From the NCBI GenBank assembly GCA_905234275.1, contig CAJOHD010000004.1:1-64000 (forward strand): a stretch of 64,000 bases of DNA, given 5' to 3'. Shown here piece after piece: positions 52,993 through 60,691 of this stretch (position 1 is the first letter of the stretch; every line of letters starts with the position of its first letter). The notes below the pieces were generated by a model, which was given only the letters and a program-made list of their open reading frames with translations, had not been told where the DNA came from and searched no databases. Both the position numbers and the translations under genes were made by a program. The stretch is from an uncultured Bacteroidales bacterium. Lineage in GTDB: Bacteria > Bacteroidota > Bacteroidia > Bacteroidales > F082.

Positions 52993-54120
52993 TCAATTTA
53001 TTGATTTATTGTAAACTCTCGCTCTTTTATGCAAAGTGTGCTCGAAACGTCCCCAGAGATTTCGGACTGTGGTGTTATTCTCCAACTCGCGTGTCGATTC
53101 GATGTATTTGATGCCGTTTTTAGTGATACCCTGCGCAAATTTGTCGAAAATCATAGCGTTGACGCCTTTGTTCTGATACTCGTCATCGATTGCGATAAGC
53201 AGTAAGTCGATGGTGTCGTTTTTCTTCAATGCCTTTAAAATATGGATAAATCCGAATGGAAAAAGGCGCCCCTTTGCCTTCTGCATCGCCAGTGAGAGCG
53301 ACGGCAGACCCACACCGAAAGCCACCACTTTCTCGGTTATGTCGAGCACTATCGAGACAAAATCCACGTTGATGTTGCTGAGAAACTGTTTTTTGAGATC
53401 GTCACACTGACCTGGAGTAAGCTCAGAAAAATCGTGAAGTTTGGAATATGCCGCGTTCATGCAGGCGAACACGCCATGCAGATAAGGGTCAACGTCGGAG
53501 CGCTTACGTAACACTGCCTGATGGAGTTCATTTTTCTCAGCCACCACCTCGGCAAAACGCGCGTAACGCTCAGGAATTACATCAGGTACAAGGATTCGGT
53601 ACTCCACAAAATCGACTTCTTTTTTGTAACCCAACTGAAGAAGATGCTGTTCGTAATAAGGGGCATTGTATTTGCCATAAGCAGTCGGAATCTGGTCGAA
53701 ACCTTCTACAAGAATGCCTGCTGCGTCGAACTCGAGGAAGCCCGTAGGACCGCTCACCATGGTCATGCCTTTTTCTTTGGCATAACGCTCCACAGCATTC
53801 ATCAGCATCTTTGAAACCTCCTGATTATCAATGAAATCTATGAAACCAAACCGACAGATCTTCTCTCCTACTTTCTCATTGTAACGATGGTTGATGATGC
53901 CAGCCACTCGTCCTACTATCTTGCCATTCTCGTTGTATGCAAGCCAACATTTGCCTTCACACACCTCGAAAGCATGATTTTTCTTTGGATCGAGAGTGTC
54001 GCGGTCCATCGACTCAATCTGCGGCACGTAATAAGGGTTATCTTTGTATAACTCATTCGGGAAATGAACGAAATCCTTCAGCTCCTTCCTTGTCGCGACT
54101 TCTTTTAATGTGATATTCAT
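52993..54120 (-). CDS. GNAT-fold acetyltransferase-like protein
   Basis: 375 residues. The first half resembles a GNAT domain (CWLAYNENGKIVGRVAGIIN, FGFIDFIDNQEVSKMLMNAV, AKEKGMTMVSGPTGFLEFDA). A second half of similar length ends with IDLLLIAIDDEYQNKGVNAM (GNAT motif A, QxxGxx variant) and LENNTTVRNLWGRF. Such double-GNAT proteins are common in Bacteroidales, substrate unknown. It stands alone between the Nfn-like and S8 protease genes. Confidence 0.75.
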   Translation of the reverse strand: MNITLKEVATRKELKDFVHFPNELYKDNPYYVPQIESMDRDTLDPKKNHAFEVCEGKCWLAYNENGKIVGRVAGIINHRYNEKVGEKICRFGFIDFIDNQEVSKMLMNAVERYAKEKGMTMVSGPTGFLEFDAAGILVEGFDQIPTAYGKYNAPYYEQHLLQLGYKKEVDFVEYRILVPDVIPERYARFAEVVAEKNELHQAVLRKRSDVDPYLHGVFACMNAAYSKLHDFSELTPGQCDDLKKQFLSNINVDFVSIVLDITEKVVAFGVGLPSLSLAMQKAKGRLFPFGFIHILKALKKNDTIDLLLIAIDDEYQNKGVNAMIFDKFAQGITKNGIKYIESTRELENNTTVRNLWGRFEHTLHKRARVYNKSIN

Positions 54121-54156
54121 GCCACAAAAATATCACATTTTCTTTTATCTTTTACA

Positions 54157-55857
54157 TTATTTTTCAATAATGATTTTTGTTGATTTCTCCCTGATTATTG
54201 TCGATTTCTCCCTGATTTTCATGAAATAAATGCCGTTAGGCAGGTTCGAGACGTCAATTTGATTGTGTTTAACATCAACATCCATCAATTGACCATGAAT
54301 ATTCATTAAGAATATTTGTGTCGTTTCGGGAACCTCACCAACAATGGTAATATAATCATTAACTGGATTAGGATAAATCACGAAACCATTGTCTTTGTTT
54401 TCCTCCAATGCATCGTATGGTTCCACAGCATTAACGGCGGCAAGGGCGTCGACACGGCCCACACCAGTAATATTACTTTTAGTTGGGGTCAACTTTAATG
54501 AGGTCTCTTCCAAAATACGACAGATATCTGCAGGCATAAGGTTGGGGTTCTTTTGTAGCATCAATGCGATGATACCTCCGACACACGGTGTTGCCTGAGA
54601 GGTGCCATCCATATTTGTATAACCATTTGTTGTGAGATAGTCAAGGCTTTTTATTGCCACACCGGGGGCGCACACATCTGGGCGAATCAGTCCTATACCG
54701 GGTTCATAAGCATAGTCGCCAAACTCGGTATCCTTCCAAGTGACGGGGCCTCTTGAGGTGAAATATGCCGCATTGTCTTTGCTGTCGACGGCACCCACCG
54801 CTATAACACAACTCAGCTCGCCGGGATTCACCATTTGGTCGGGGTCAAGATACGGAGGCGGACAGCTTGCAGGCACGCGGACATTGTCAGGAATAGGGGC
54901 AACAATTTGAATATGGCCTTCATTTCCAGCACAAACTGCAGCCACAACACCGGCATCGTTGATGCCAACACATGTTCTGCGCAGCACTTCCTTATCAGTA
55001 ATAGATGCATTCACCATGCCCAACGACATGCTGATAACGTCACAGCCGTGTTCCACAGCCCATTCCATGCCTCCGGCAATATTGACAGAACCGCCGAAGC
55101 CTTCTGCATCGATGCTTTTAACACACATTAATATAGCTTCTGGTGCAATACCTGTCTGCCAGCCAGCGGTGCCATCACCTAAAACAGTGCCTGCGCAATG
55201 CGTCCCATGTCCTTTGTCATCCATAGGGTCATAATCATTGTTAACTATATCGTAGCCATGATACGGGAATGTATCTCCTCCATCCCATAGATGGTCAGCC
55301 AAATCTTCGTGGTTATAATTCACGCCAGAATCGACCACAGCAACTATAACACCAGCGCCAGTATAACCCTGTGCCCATACTTCTTCAGCATGAACCTGTG
55401 AGAGATTCGGCGTAATTTCTCGTGATTCCGAAGAGATTTCGGGAACGAGATGAGATTTTTTGTTGAGCCCAATAATCTTTATATCATCTCGCCCCGAAAT
55501 CATCTTGATTACATCTTTCGTAGCCGAAAAACATAATGCATTTGCAAAAAATAGAGATATGCTATTATGCATATCCACGCTAAAAATATTTAATAACCTA
55601 ACTAAACCTTCCTGAGATTCCTTTGCGAATGCTTTAAGCTCTTTTACCACAAAATCACGTCGCTCAGCACGCATTGAAAAAGTATTCGCTCTCCGATTCA
55701 AAACATCCCTGTCGTATTGCGCTTTCATAACAACCACCACTTCAATTTTTTCGTCATCTGAACAATCATTCAATTCATCAAGCAACAGGGAATCAATTAT
55801 TTGCGTCTTTGCAAATAATGTGCACAAAAGCAAGATTATCGTATAAATGAATTTCAT
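54157..55857 (-). CDS. T9SS-exported subtilisin-like serine protease (S8)
   Basis: 566 residues. Signal peptide 1-18, inhibitor-like prodomain to ~145, S8 catalytic domain ~160-465 with the full triad: Asp176 (VVDSGVNYNHEDL), His217 (KGHGTHCAGT), Ser420 (DGTSQATP). The oxyanion Asn lies in VCAGNEGH. The last ~80 residues are a T9SS type A sorting domain (VIYPNPVNDYITI ... KIIIEK). A short duplication near the end repeats EKSTIIREKST. It is exported and probably surface-bound. Divergent from the C10 protease gene. Confidence 0.93.
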   Translation of the reverse strand: MKFIYTIILLLCTLFAKTQIIDSLLLDELNDCSDDEKIEVVVVMKAQYDRDVLNRRANTFSMRAERRDFVVKELKAFAKESQEGLVRLLNIFSVDMHNSISLFFANALCFSATKDVIKMISGRDDIKIIGLNKKSHLVPEISSESREITPNLSQVHAEEVWAQGYTGAGVIVAVVDSGVNYNHEDLADHLWDGGDTFPYHGYDIVNNDYDPMDDKGHGTHCAGTVLGDGTAGWQTGIAPEAILMCVKSIDAEGFGGSVNIAGGMEWAVEHGCDVISMSLGMVNASITDKEVLRRTCVGINDAGVVAAVCAGNEGHIQIVAPIPDNVRVPASCPPPYLDPDQMVNPGELSCVIAVGAVDSKDNAAYFTSRGPVTWKDTEFGDYAYEPGIGLIRPDVCAPGVAIKSLDYLTTNGYTNMDGTSQATPCVGGIIALMLQKNPNLMPADICRILEETSLKLTPTKSNITGVGRVDALAAVNAVEPYDALEENKDNGFVIYPNPVNDYITIVGEVPETTQIFLMNIHGQLMDVDVKHNQIDVSNLPNGIYFMKIREKSTIIREKSTKIIIEK

Positions 55858-55870
55858 AGCATTTTTCCAT

Positions 55871-55955
55871 TTAGGTGCAAATTTAACAAAAAACTAACAT
55901 CGCAGTTATTATTTTCAGAATTTTGCACCTAAGTCATTAAAATATATTATCTTTG
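55871..55955. promoter_or_regulatory. Divergent promoter region of the S8 and C10 proteases
   Basis: Minus -7 box TAAATTTG (55885-55878) for the S8 gene, plus -7 box TATCTTTG (55948-55955) for the C10 gene. The 11-base sequence TTAGGTGCAAA (55871-55881) is mirrored as TTTGCACCTAA at 55922-55932, giving both promoters a related flank. Confidence 0.6.
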
Positions 55956-55987
55956 CACAATTATAAACAAACAATTATTTAAACAAA

Positions 55988-58012
55988 ATGAGAAAGAATT
56001 TATTACTTATTGCCATTTTTGTTTTGACAATGGGCAAGATTTTTGCTGATCCTGTCGATGCACAGCGCGCTCAGCAAATCGGACAGAGTTTTTTGAGTAC
56101 TGCAAAAGGTGCACAGAAGCTTGACATCCAATTGGTCCATACATCAGCCACTCGCGGCGATGTGGATTACTACGTTTTTAATGTCAGCGGTGACAACGGA
56201 TTCGTCGTCGTGGCTGGCGACGACCGCGTGAAGCCTATTTTGGCTTATTCCACGACCGGACGCTTCAACCCAAACGATATCGCTGACGGTTTTGAGTTTA
56301 CCCTTAACAGTTTCTGTGAAGAGATTCAGTATGTCAGAGATAACAACCTCGCTGTCACTCCCGACATCAAGGCCGAATGGACATCTGTTGCTTCGACAGG
56401 TAAAATCAATCAAGACAGAGCCACACGCGCCGTGGTGGGACCTCTCTGCCAGACTATCTGGAACCAGAACTTCCCTTGGAACAGCCAGTGCCCTGAAGAC
56501 GAAGAAGGCAGCGGCGGTCACGTGTATGCAGGCTGTGTCGCCACAGCAATGGCTCAGGTGATGAAATTCTACGACTGGCCACCAATGGGAACAGGCTCAC
56601 ACACTTACAATCCTGATGGCTATGCACAACAGACAGCAAATTTCGGCGAGACAGAATATCACTTCGAGCTGATGCCTAACGAATTGGATTCATTGAGCAC
56701 CGAGGAAGACTATTTCTATATCGCACAGTTCCTGCATCAATGCGGTATAGCCGTCGATATGCAATACAGCGGCAATGGCAGCGGCGCTTATTCTGAGTCT
56801 GTTCCGCCAGCGTTACGCGACTATTTCAGATACACTTGCGACGACCATGTCACCAACGACAGCTGGTGGGGCTATGGCGGCTACACCAACGAGGAATGGG
56901 CTCAAATGCTGAAAGAAGGCGGTCTTGATGAAAATATACCTTTATATTATAGCGGTCAGGATGACAACTGGCAGGGCGGTCACGCCTTTGTGTGCGACGG
57001 CTACGATGAGAACGACTACTTCCACTTCAACTGGGGCTGGAGCGGTCGCGACGACGCCTGGTGCCCTATCGGAGCTCTCAACACTACAAAATACGCATTC
57101 AACCTGATGAACGGCTTCACTGGCCACATCATCCCGAACTCACCGGAATATCTGAACCGTCCTGAAGCTATAATAGACTTCGAAGTCATTGAAAATGAAG
57201 ACATGACAAGCGTCAACATCAGCTGGACCAACCCTGAATACAACCTCAACGGCGAGCCTCTCACTGACTTGACAGTCATGGTTTATCGCGACAGAGAGCT
57301 TATCTATACAACAGAAAGCAACAAAGGACAAAGAATGGATTTCGTTGACGAAGAACTCGAGGCCGGACTTTACCAATATTCTATCATCGCTGAAAATGAA
57401 TATGGTTTCAGCAAGAGAGCCTACGCTCAGATTCTTGTCGGCGACAAATGCGATATTATCTTTGAACTCACCGATCAGGGTGGCAATGGCTGGAAAGGCG
57501 CCTGCATCAGTGTGACAGACGAGAAAGGACAGCGCATCGCTAAAGTGACGATGGAGGAAGGTTCGGCACAGACCATTGTGATGCCACTCTTGAAAGGCGA
57601 CCTCAATTTCATCTGGAACCACGGCTGGTATCACACCTCAGAGCAATACGACACCGACTATGAGTGCGCTTTCGTCATCAAGAACGCTGACGATGAGATT
57701 CTTTTCACCTCAGGCGAGCACAGCGACGGAGTCTTCCTGACATACAACAACGACTGTGAGAACGTGTCTGTTGAAGAAGTCAGCGTTAGCAATATCCGCC
57801 TCTACCCTAACCCGACTAACGGAGTTATCAATATTGAAGGAAACGGCGCGATGAACATTAGCGTGATGAACGTGCTCGGCCAGAAAGTAATGGAAATGAG
57901 CGTCACTGACAACGCCACCCTTGATTTGAGCGGTTTTGAATCAGGAATCTATATGATACGAATTGAGACAGCGAATGGTACAATGACAGAAAAAATAAAC
58001 GTAAGGAGATAA
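55988..58012 (+). CDS. T9SS-exported C10 cysteine protease (streptopain family)
   Basis: 674 residues. Signal peptide 1-21, Spi-type prodomain (~22-135), C10 catalytic domain with Cys183 (YAGCVATAMAQVM) and His332 (GGHAFVCDGY), followed by FHFNWGWSG. Fibronectin-like domains follow (~385-470), and a T9SS type A sorting domain at ~595-674 (IRLYPNPTNGVINI ... EKINVRR). Same family as streptopain and prtT/interpain. GC-ending codons suggest good expression. Adjacent, divergent S8 protease suggests a joint protein-degrading role at the cell surface. Confidence 0.93.
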   Translation: MRKNLLLIAIFVLTMGKIFADPVDAQRAQQIGQSFLSTAKGAQKLDIQLVHTSATRGDVDYYVFNVSGDNGFVVVAGDDRVKPILAYSTTGRFNPNDIADGFEFTLNSFCEEIQYVRDNNLAVTPDIKAEWTSVASTGKINQDRATRAVVGPLCQTIWNQNFPWNSQCPEDEEGSGGHVYAGCVATAMAQVMKFYDWPPMGTGSHTYNPDGYAQQTANFGETEYHFELMPNELDSLSTEEDYFYIAQFLHQCGIAVDMQYSGNGSGAYSESVPPALRDYFRYTCDDHVTNDSWWGYGGYTNEEWAQMLKEGGLDENIPLYYSGQDDNWQGGHAFVCDGYDENDYFHFNWGWSGRDDAWCPIGALNTTKYAFNLMNGFTGHIIPNSPEYLNRPEAIIDFEVIENEDMTSVNISWTNPEYNLNGEPLTDLTVMVYRDRELIYTTESNKGQRMDFVDEELEAGLYQYSIIAENEYGFSKRAYAQILVGDKCDIIFELTDQGGNGWKGACISVTDEKGQRIAKVTMEEGSAQTIVMPLLKGDLNFIWNHGWYHTSEQYDTDYECAFVIKNADDEILFTSGEHSDGVFLTYNNDCENVSVEEVSVSNIRLYPNPTNGVINIEGNGAMNISVMNVLGQKVMEMSVTDNATLDLSGFESGIYMIRIETANGTMTEKINVRR

Positions 58013-58017
58013 CGATT

Positions 58018-58202
58018 ATGGCAACAATAAAAGGTTGGCTGCCGATCCACGCCACATCGGACAAATCGACATCATCATCACTTTCCCGAAAAACGACTAC
58101 ACCGACGCGCAGAAGGCGATGCTAAAACGCGCTGCTGACACCTGCCCGGTTGGGAAATCATTGCATCCTGATGTAAAGATTAATTTGGTAATGAGATTTT
58201 AA
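58018..58202 (+). pseudogene. OsmC-family gene relic with internal deletion
   Basis: It starts with ATG and MATIKGW, like the start of OsmC-type proteins. After a frame change it encodes the C-terminus: HIGQIDIIITFPKND, then RAADTCPVGKSLHPDVKIN with the conserved CPVGKSLHP motif and a proper stop. The central part, including the first active Cys region, is missing. It begins 5 bases after the C10 protease stop. Clearly non-functional as a peroxidase. Confidence 0.85.
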
Positions 58203-58219
58203 TCTCGTTGAAATTTATT

Positions 58220-58260
58220 AAAAAAGTTTGAGGTCGCAAATTGCGACCTCAAACTTTTTT
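58220..58260. terminator. Perfect 20 bp hairpin terminator
   Basis: AAAAAAGTTTGAGGTCGCAA, one central base, then the exact complement ending in TTTTTT. Works in both directions. Between it and the gene at 58374 there is only A/T-rich DNA with an AATATTGTTTTT/AAAACAATATT inverted repeat (58287-58345). Confidence 0.9.
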
Positions 58261-58373
58261 GTATAAGATTGTGGAGACTTGTTTTAAAAAAACAATATTC
58301 AATATGGTTTTTAAACTAGTTTTCCATATTGTAATATTGTTTTTGTCACATTTTTATAATTTTTCAACAAATA

Positions 58374-58931
58374 TTAATAATTAAAGTCGTATTTAACAAT
58401 CTTTGTTGGTTTATCTGCTATAATTTTTTCTATGTGAATTCTTCCCAGTAATTCGGTTAAGGAGGTCCTATCTCTATTATTCGATTTAAATATAAAATAA
58501 TATTCTCCATATGGTAAGTCAATATTATAAGCACCATCTCCATCAATTAACAGCTCATAATCATGATTATTAAAAATTTGCAATGATTCCTTAAAACAAA
58601 TTGAATCCTGTGTGTTTAACATTTTCTGTTTATCCCAAGAATAACCCGAGAATTGTCTTGCATATGATTCTTCGAAATCATTACTTAAAAAATCAAGATA
58701 TTGATTCTTTAATCTATATAATTCTTCATAATTATTCCAATTGCTCATATTTGGTACAATTGCGCCATCTTTTATTTTAATGATATATAATTCCGCCCCA
58801 TTGTCAGGTTTATAGCCAATAAAATCATTGAACCGATATCTAACAATACCTTGTACCTTACACATCGATTGCGCAACCAATCCAATAACTGCAATAAATA
58901 TGCAGCTTACTAATAACAGTGTTTTTTTCAT
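58374..58931 (-). CDS. Hypothetical exported protein
   Basis: 185 residues with signal peptide 1-20 (cleavage after GLVAQ). Beta-rich mature part with YRFNDFIGYKPDNGAELYII near the start and a PEGA/CarboxypepD-like YNIDLPYGEYYFIFKS near the end, suggesting an Ig-like fold. No catalytic motif. Low GC. It lies ~85 bases downstream of a structured leader RNA. Confidence 0.6.
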   Translation of the reverse strand: MKKTLLLVSCIFIAVIGLVAQSMCKVQGIVRYRFNDFIGYKPDNGAELYIIKIKDGAIVPNMSNWNNYEELYRLKNQYLDFLSNDFEESYARQFSGYSWDKQKMLNTQDSICFKESLQIFNNHDYELLIDGDGAYNIDLPYGEYYFIFKSNNRDRTSLTELLGRIHIEKIIADKPTKIVKYDFNY

Positions 58932-59014
58932 AATATTGCTGGCAGTATTTATCCTGTAGCCTGCAGTATAGTTATAATAAGTTTATTCTGTTATGACAAC
59001 CTTTTTCAATAACA

Positions 59015-59225
59015 TAAAAAAGCGTGGAAATATGATTTTTTCGACCACAGGGTTACCACACCCTCCAAATCTGAAAAAGTCATTCCACGCCAAATCTGGC
59101 GTTGTCAACTATTCCTTGATTTGGATACTCCGAAGAGTTTAAGTGGTAATTTGTGGTCAAGAATAGCTTCGAACCGCTATTTATATGTCAATATGTCGTT
59201 TTTCCTACATAAAATGTCGTTTAAA
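59015..59225 (-). ncRNA. Structured RNA / leader with switch-like terminator (candidate)
   Basis: On the minus strand a -7 box TATATTTG (59238-59231) starts it. The RNA has a helix CTATTCTTGA/TCAAGGAATAG (one bulge) that holds an ACTC-TTCG-GAGT tetraloop hairpin. ACGCC/GGCGT follows, then a long terminator hairpin (GCGTGGAA ... TTCCACGC, 59090-59022) ending in six T. ACGCC/GGCGT shares GCGT with the terminator stem, so the two cannot form together. This is the usual arrangement of a riboswitch or attenuator, here ahead of the exported-protein gene at 58374. No known family recognised. The stretch 58932-59268 holds nothing else. Confidence 0.6.
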
Positions 59226-59268
59226 TTTCTGCAAATATAATCATTTTTAATTAATCACAATAAAAAAG

Positions 59269-60024
59269 TTATTTAACCCATTCCAACCGGTAGAAATACC
59301 CCACTTCTGGGTTTGTCAAAACATATTCGTAACTCTTTGACTGAACATTGAATGGAATCGTCTCTAAAACAACGTAATCAGTCGGGATTGCACTATTTAT
59401 CAGTTTTCGCTTAAAAACAGCCTGTTCCGAGAAATCTTTATTCTTATAAGCAAGAATCACATGGAAATTGACAACACTAATCGGTTCTTCTATTTTCACA
59501 TCCAAATGCGGTTGCGCCACTCCGTCAACATCATCCATATCTGCATGAAAATGAACTACAGCTGGCTCATTATAAAACAAAGCTTTCTTAAACTTCAAAA
59601 CCACATGATCATAGTCATTGGATGAGTTTTTAATGATTTGACCGTCGCAATTCTGTAATCTTGAACTGATTTTAGGAAGAACGGTTCCCGTCCATTTAAA
59701 CCGCCATTTAATCTCCGAAAGAAATGGACGTTTCGATTGAATCAACCTATAGCCATCATATCTTATATGCGTTTTGTCAATATATTCGTATCTTGTAAAA
59801 AACGAAAGCTTCTGATAATCAATGTCATTACTATTTTTCAAAAGCTTGTTTATCACATACAAAACAGCCACAAACAAAGCTCCAAGAAAAACAATAACAG
59901 CAACTAATGCTATCATTGCTTTATTTTTATCCGAGCATAAAGCAACAATTCCACTTCCAATGGAAGAAATTCCACCAATAACAGCTAACCAGAAAAGTAA
60001 GGTTTCTTTAGTTTTTGTATTCAT
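59269..60024 (-). CDS. Hypothetical membrane protein with cytosolic or periplasmic beta domain
   Basis: 251 residues from ATG 60024; the frame extends to 60072 only through a TTG that overlaps the promoter. Two membrane helices at ~7-27 and ~32-58 (LLFWLAVIGGISSIGSGIVA, AMIALVAVIVFLGALFVAVL), then a ~190-residue domain with mostly beta sequence (KWRFKWTGTVLPKISSRL, VVHFHADMDDVDGVAQPHLD). Family not recognised. Its -7 box TATCTTTG lies at 60076-60069. Confidence 0.6.
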   Translation of the reverse strand: MNTKTKETLLFWLAVIGGISSIGSGIVALCSDKNKAMIALVAVIVFLGALFVAVLYVINKLLKNSNDIDYQKLSFFTRYEYIDKTHIRYDGYRLIQSKRPFLSEIKWRFKWTGTVLPKISSRLQNCDGQIIKNSSNDYDHVVLKFKKALFYNEPAVVHFHADMDDVDGVAQPHLDVKIEEPISVVNFHVILAYKNKDFSEQAVFKRKLINSAIPTDYVVLETIPFNVQSKSYEYVLTNPEVGYFYRLEWVK

Positions 60025-60068
60025 TATAATATGTATCTTAATCTGTTCCCATAGTGTTTTTATTTTTT

Positions 60069-60076
60069 GCAAAGAT
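60069..60076 (-). promoter_or_regulatory. -7 box (TATCTTTG) of the 59269-60024 gene
   Basis: TAnnTTTG 44 bases before the ATG on the minus strand. Confidence 0.55.
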
Positions 60077-60121
60077 ACATTTTTATTTCATACCCGCAGC
60101 CACCTAAACAAAAATTTTTAT

Positions 60122-60161
60122 AAAAAAATGTAAGGGCGAAACATTTTTCGCCCCTACATTT
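60122..60161 (-). terminator. Terminator of the hydrogenase operon
   Basis: A 16-base stem (AAATGTAGGGGCGAAA on the minus strand, one mismatch), 4-base loop and a following T run on the minus strand. 24 bases after the hydC stop. The GGGGCGAA core is itself of dispersed-repeat type. Confidence 0.8.
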
Positions 60162-60184
60162 CATATTAATTAATAAGGTATTAA

Positions 60185-60664
60185 TTAATCCTTGTACTCA
60201 GCCAAAACTTCTTTGACTTTGTCTGGTGTCAAACGGCCATAGACCTTGTCACCAATCATAGCGACTGGAGCAAGACCGCAAGCGCCCACGCAACGGAGAC
60301 AGTTCAATGAGAACTTTCCGTCAGGTGTTGTGCCACCGACTTCAACGCCGAGCTGACGTTTCAACTCATCCAAAACCTTCTCAGCACCACGCACGTAGCA
60401 AGCTGTACCCAAGCAAACTGAAATCGGGTGTTTGCCCTTTGGAGTCATGGTGAAGAACGAATAGAATGAAACGATACCGTAAACTCTTGATACAGGGATG
60501 TTTAACTCCTTAGCGACAAGTTCCTGAACTTCTGCTGAGAGGTAGCCGTACTCACCCTGAACCTTGTGAAGCACGTTGATAACTTCGCCACCATCATTAC
60601 GGAACGATTTGCAAACGTCCTTAATGAATTTGATTTTATCTTCTGATAATTTAATAACTGCCAT
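60185..60664 (-). CDS. hydC: NADH-linked [FeFe] hydrogenase, NuoE-like subunit
   Basis: 159 residues from ATG 60664 (MAVIKLSEDKIKF); a TTG at 60673 is rejected. A helical N-terminus leads to a thioredoxin-like [2Fe-2S] domain with CLGTACYVRG and CLRCVGACGLAP, giving the four ligands. It is homologous to NuoE and to HydC of electron-bifurcating hydrogenases, handing electrons to the flavin subunit. Last gene of hydB-hydA-hydC. Confidence 0.92.
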   Translation of the reverse strand: MAVIKLSEDKIKFIKDVCKSFRNDGGEVINVLHKVQGEYGYLSAEVQELVAKELNIPVSRVYGIVSFYSFFTMTPKGKHPISVCLGTACYVRGAEKVLDELKRQLGVEVGGTTPDGKFSLNCLRCVGACGLAPVAMIGDKVYGRLTPDKVKEVLAEYKD

Positions 60665-60691
60665 AATATTCAATTTTTAATTTTCCAACAA

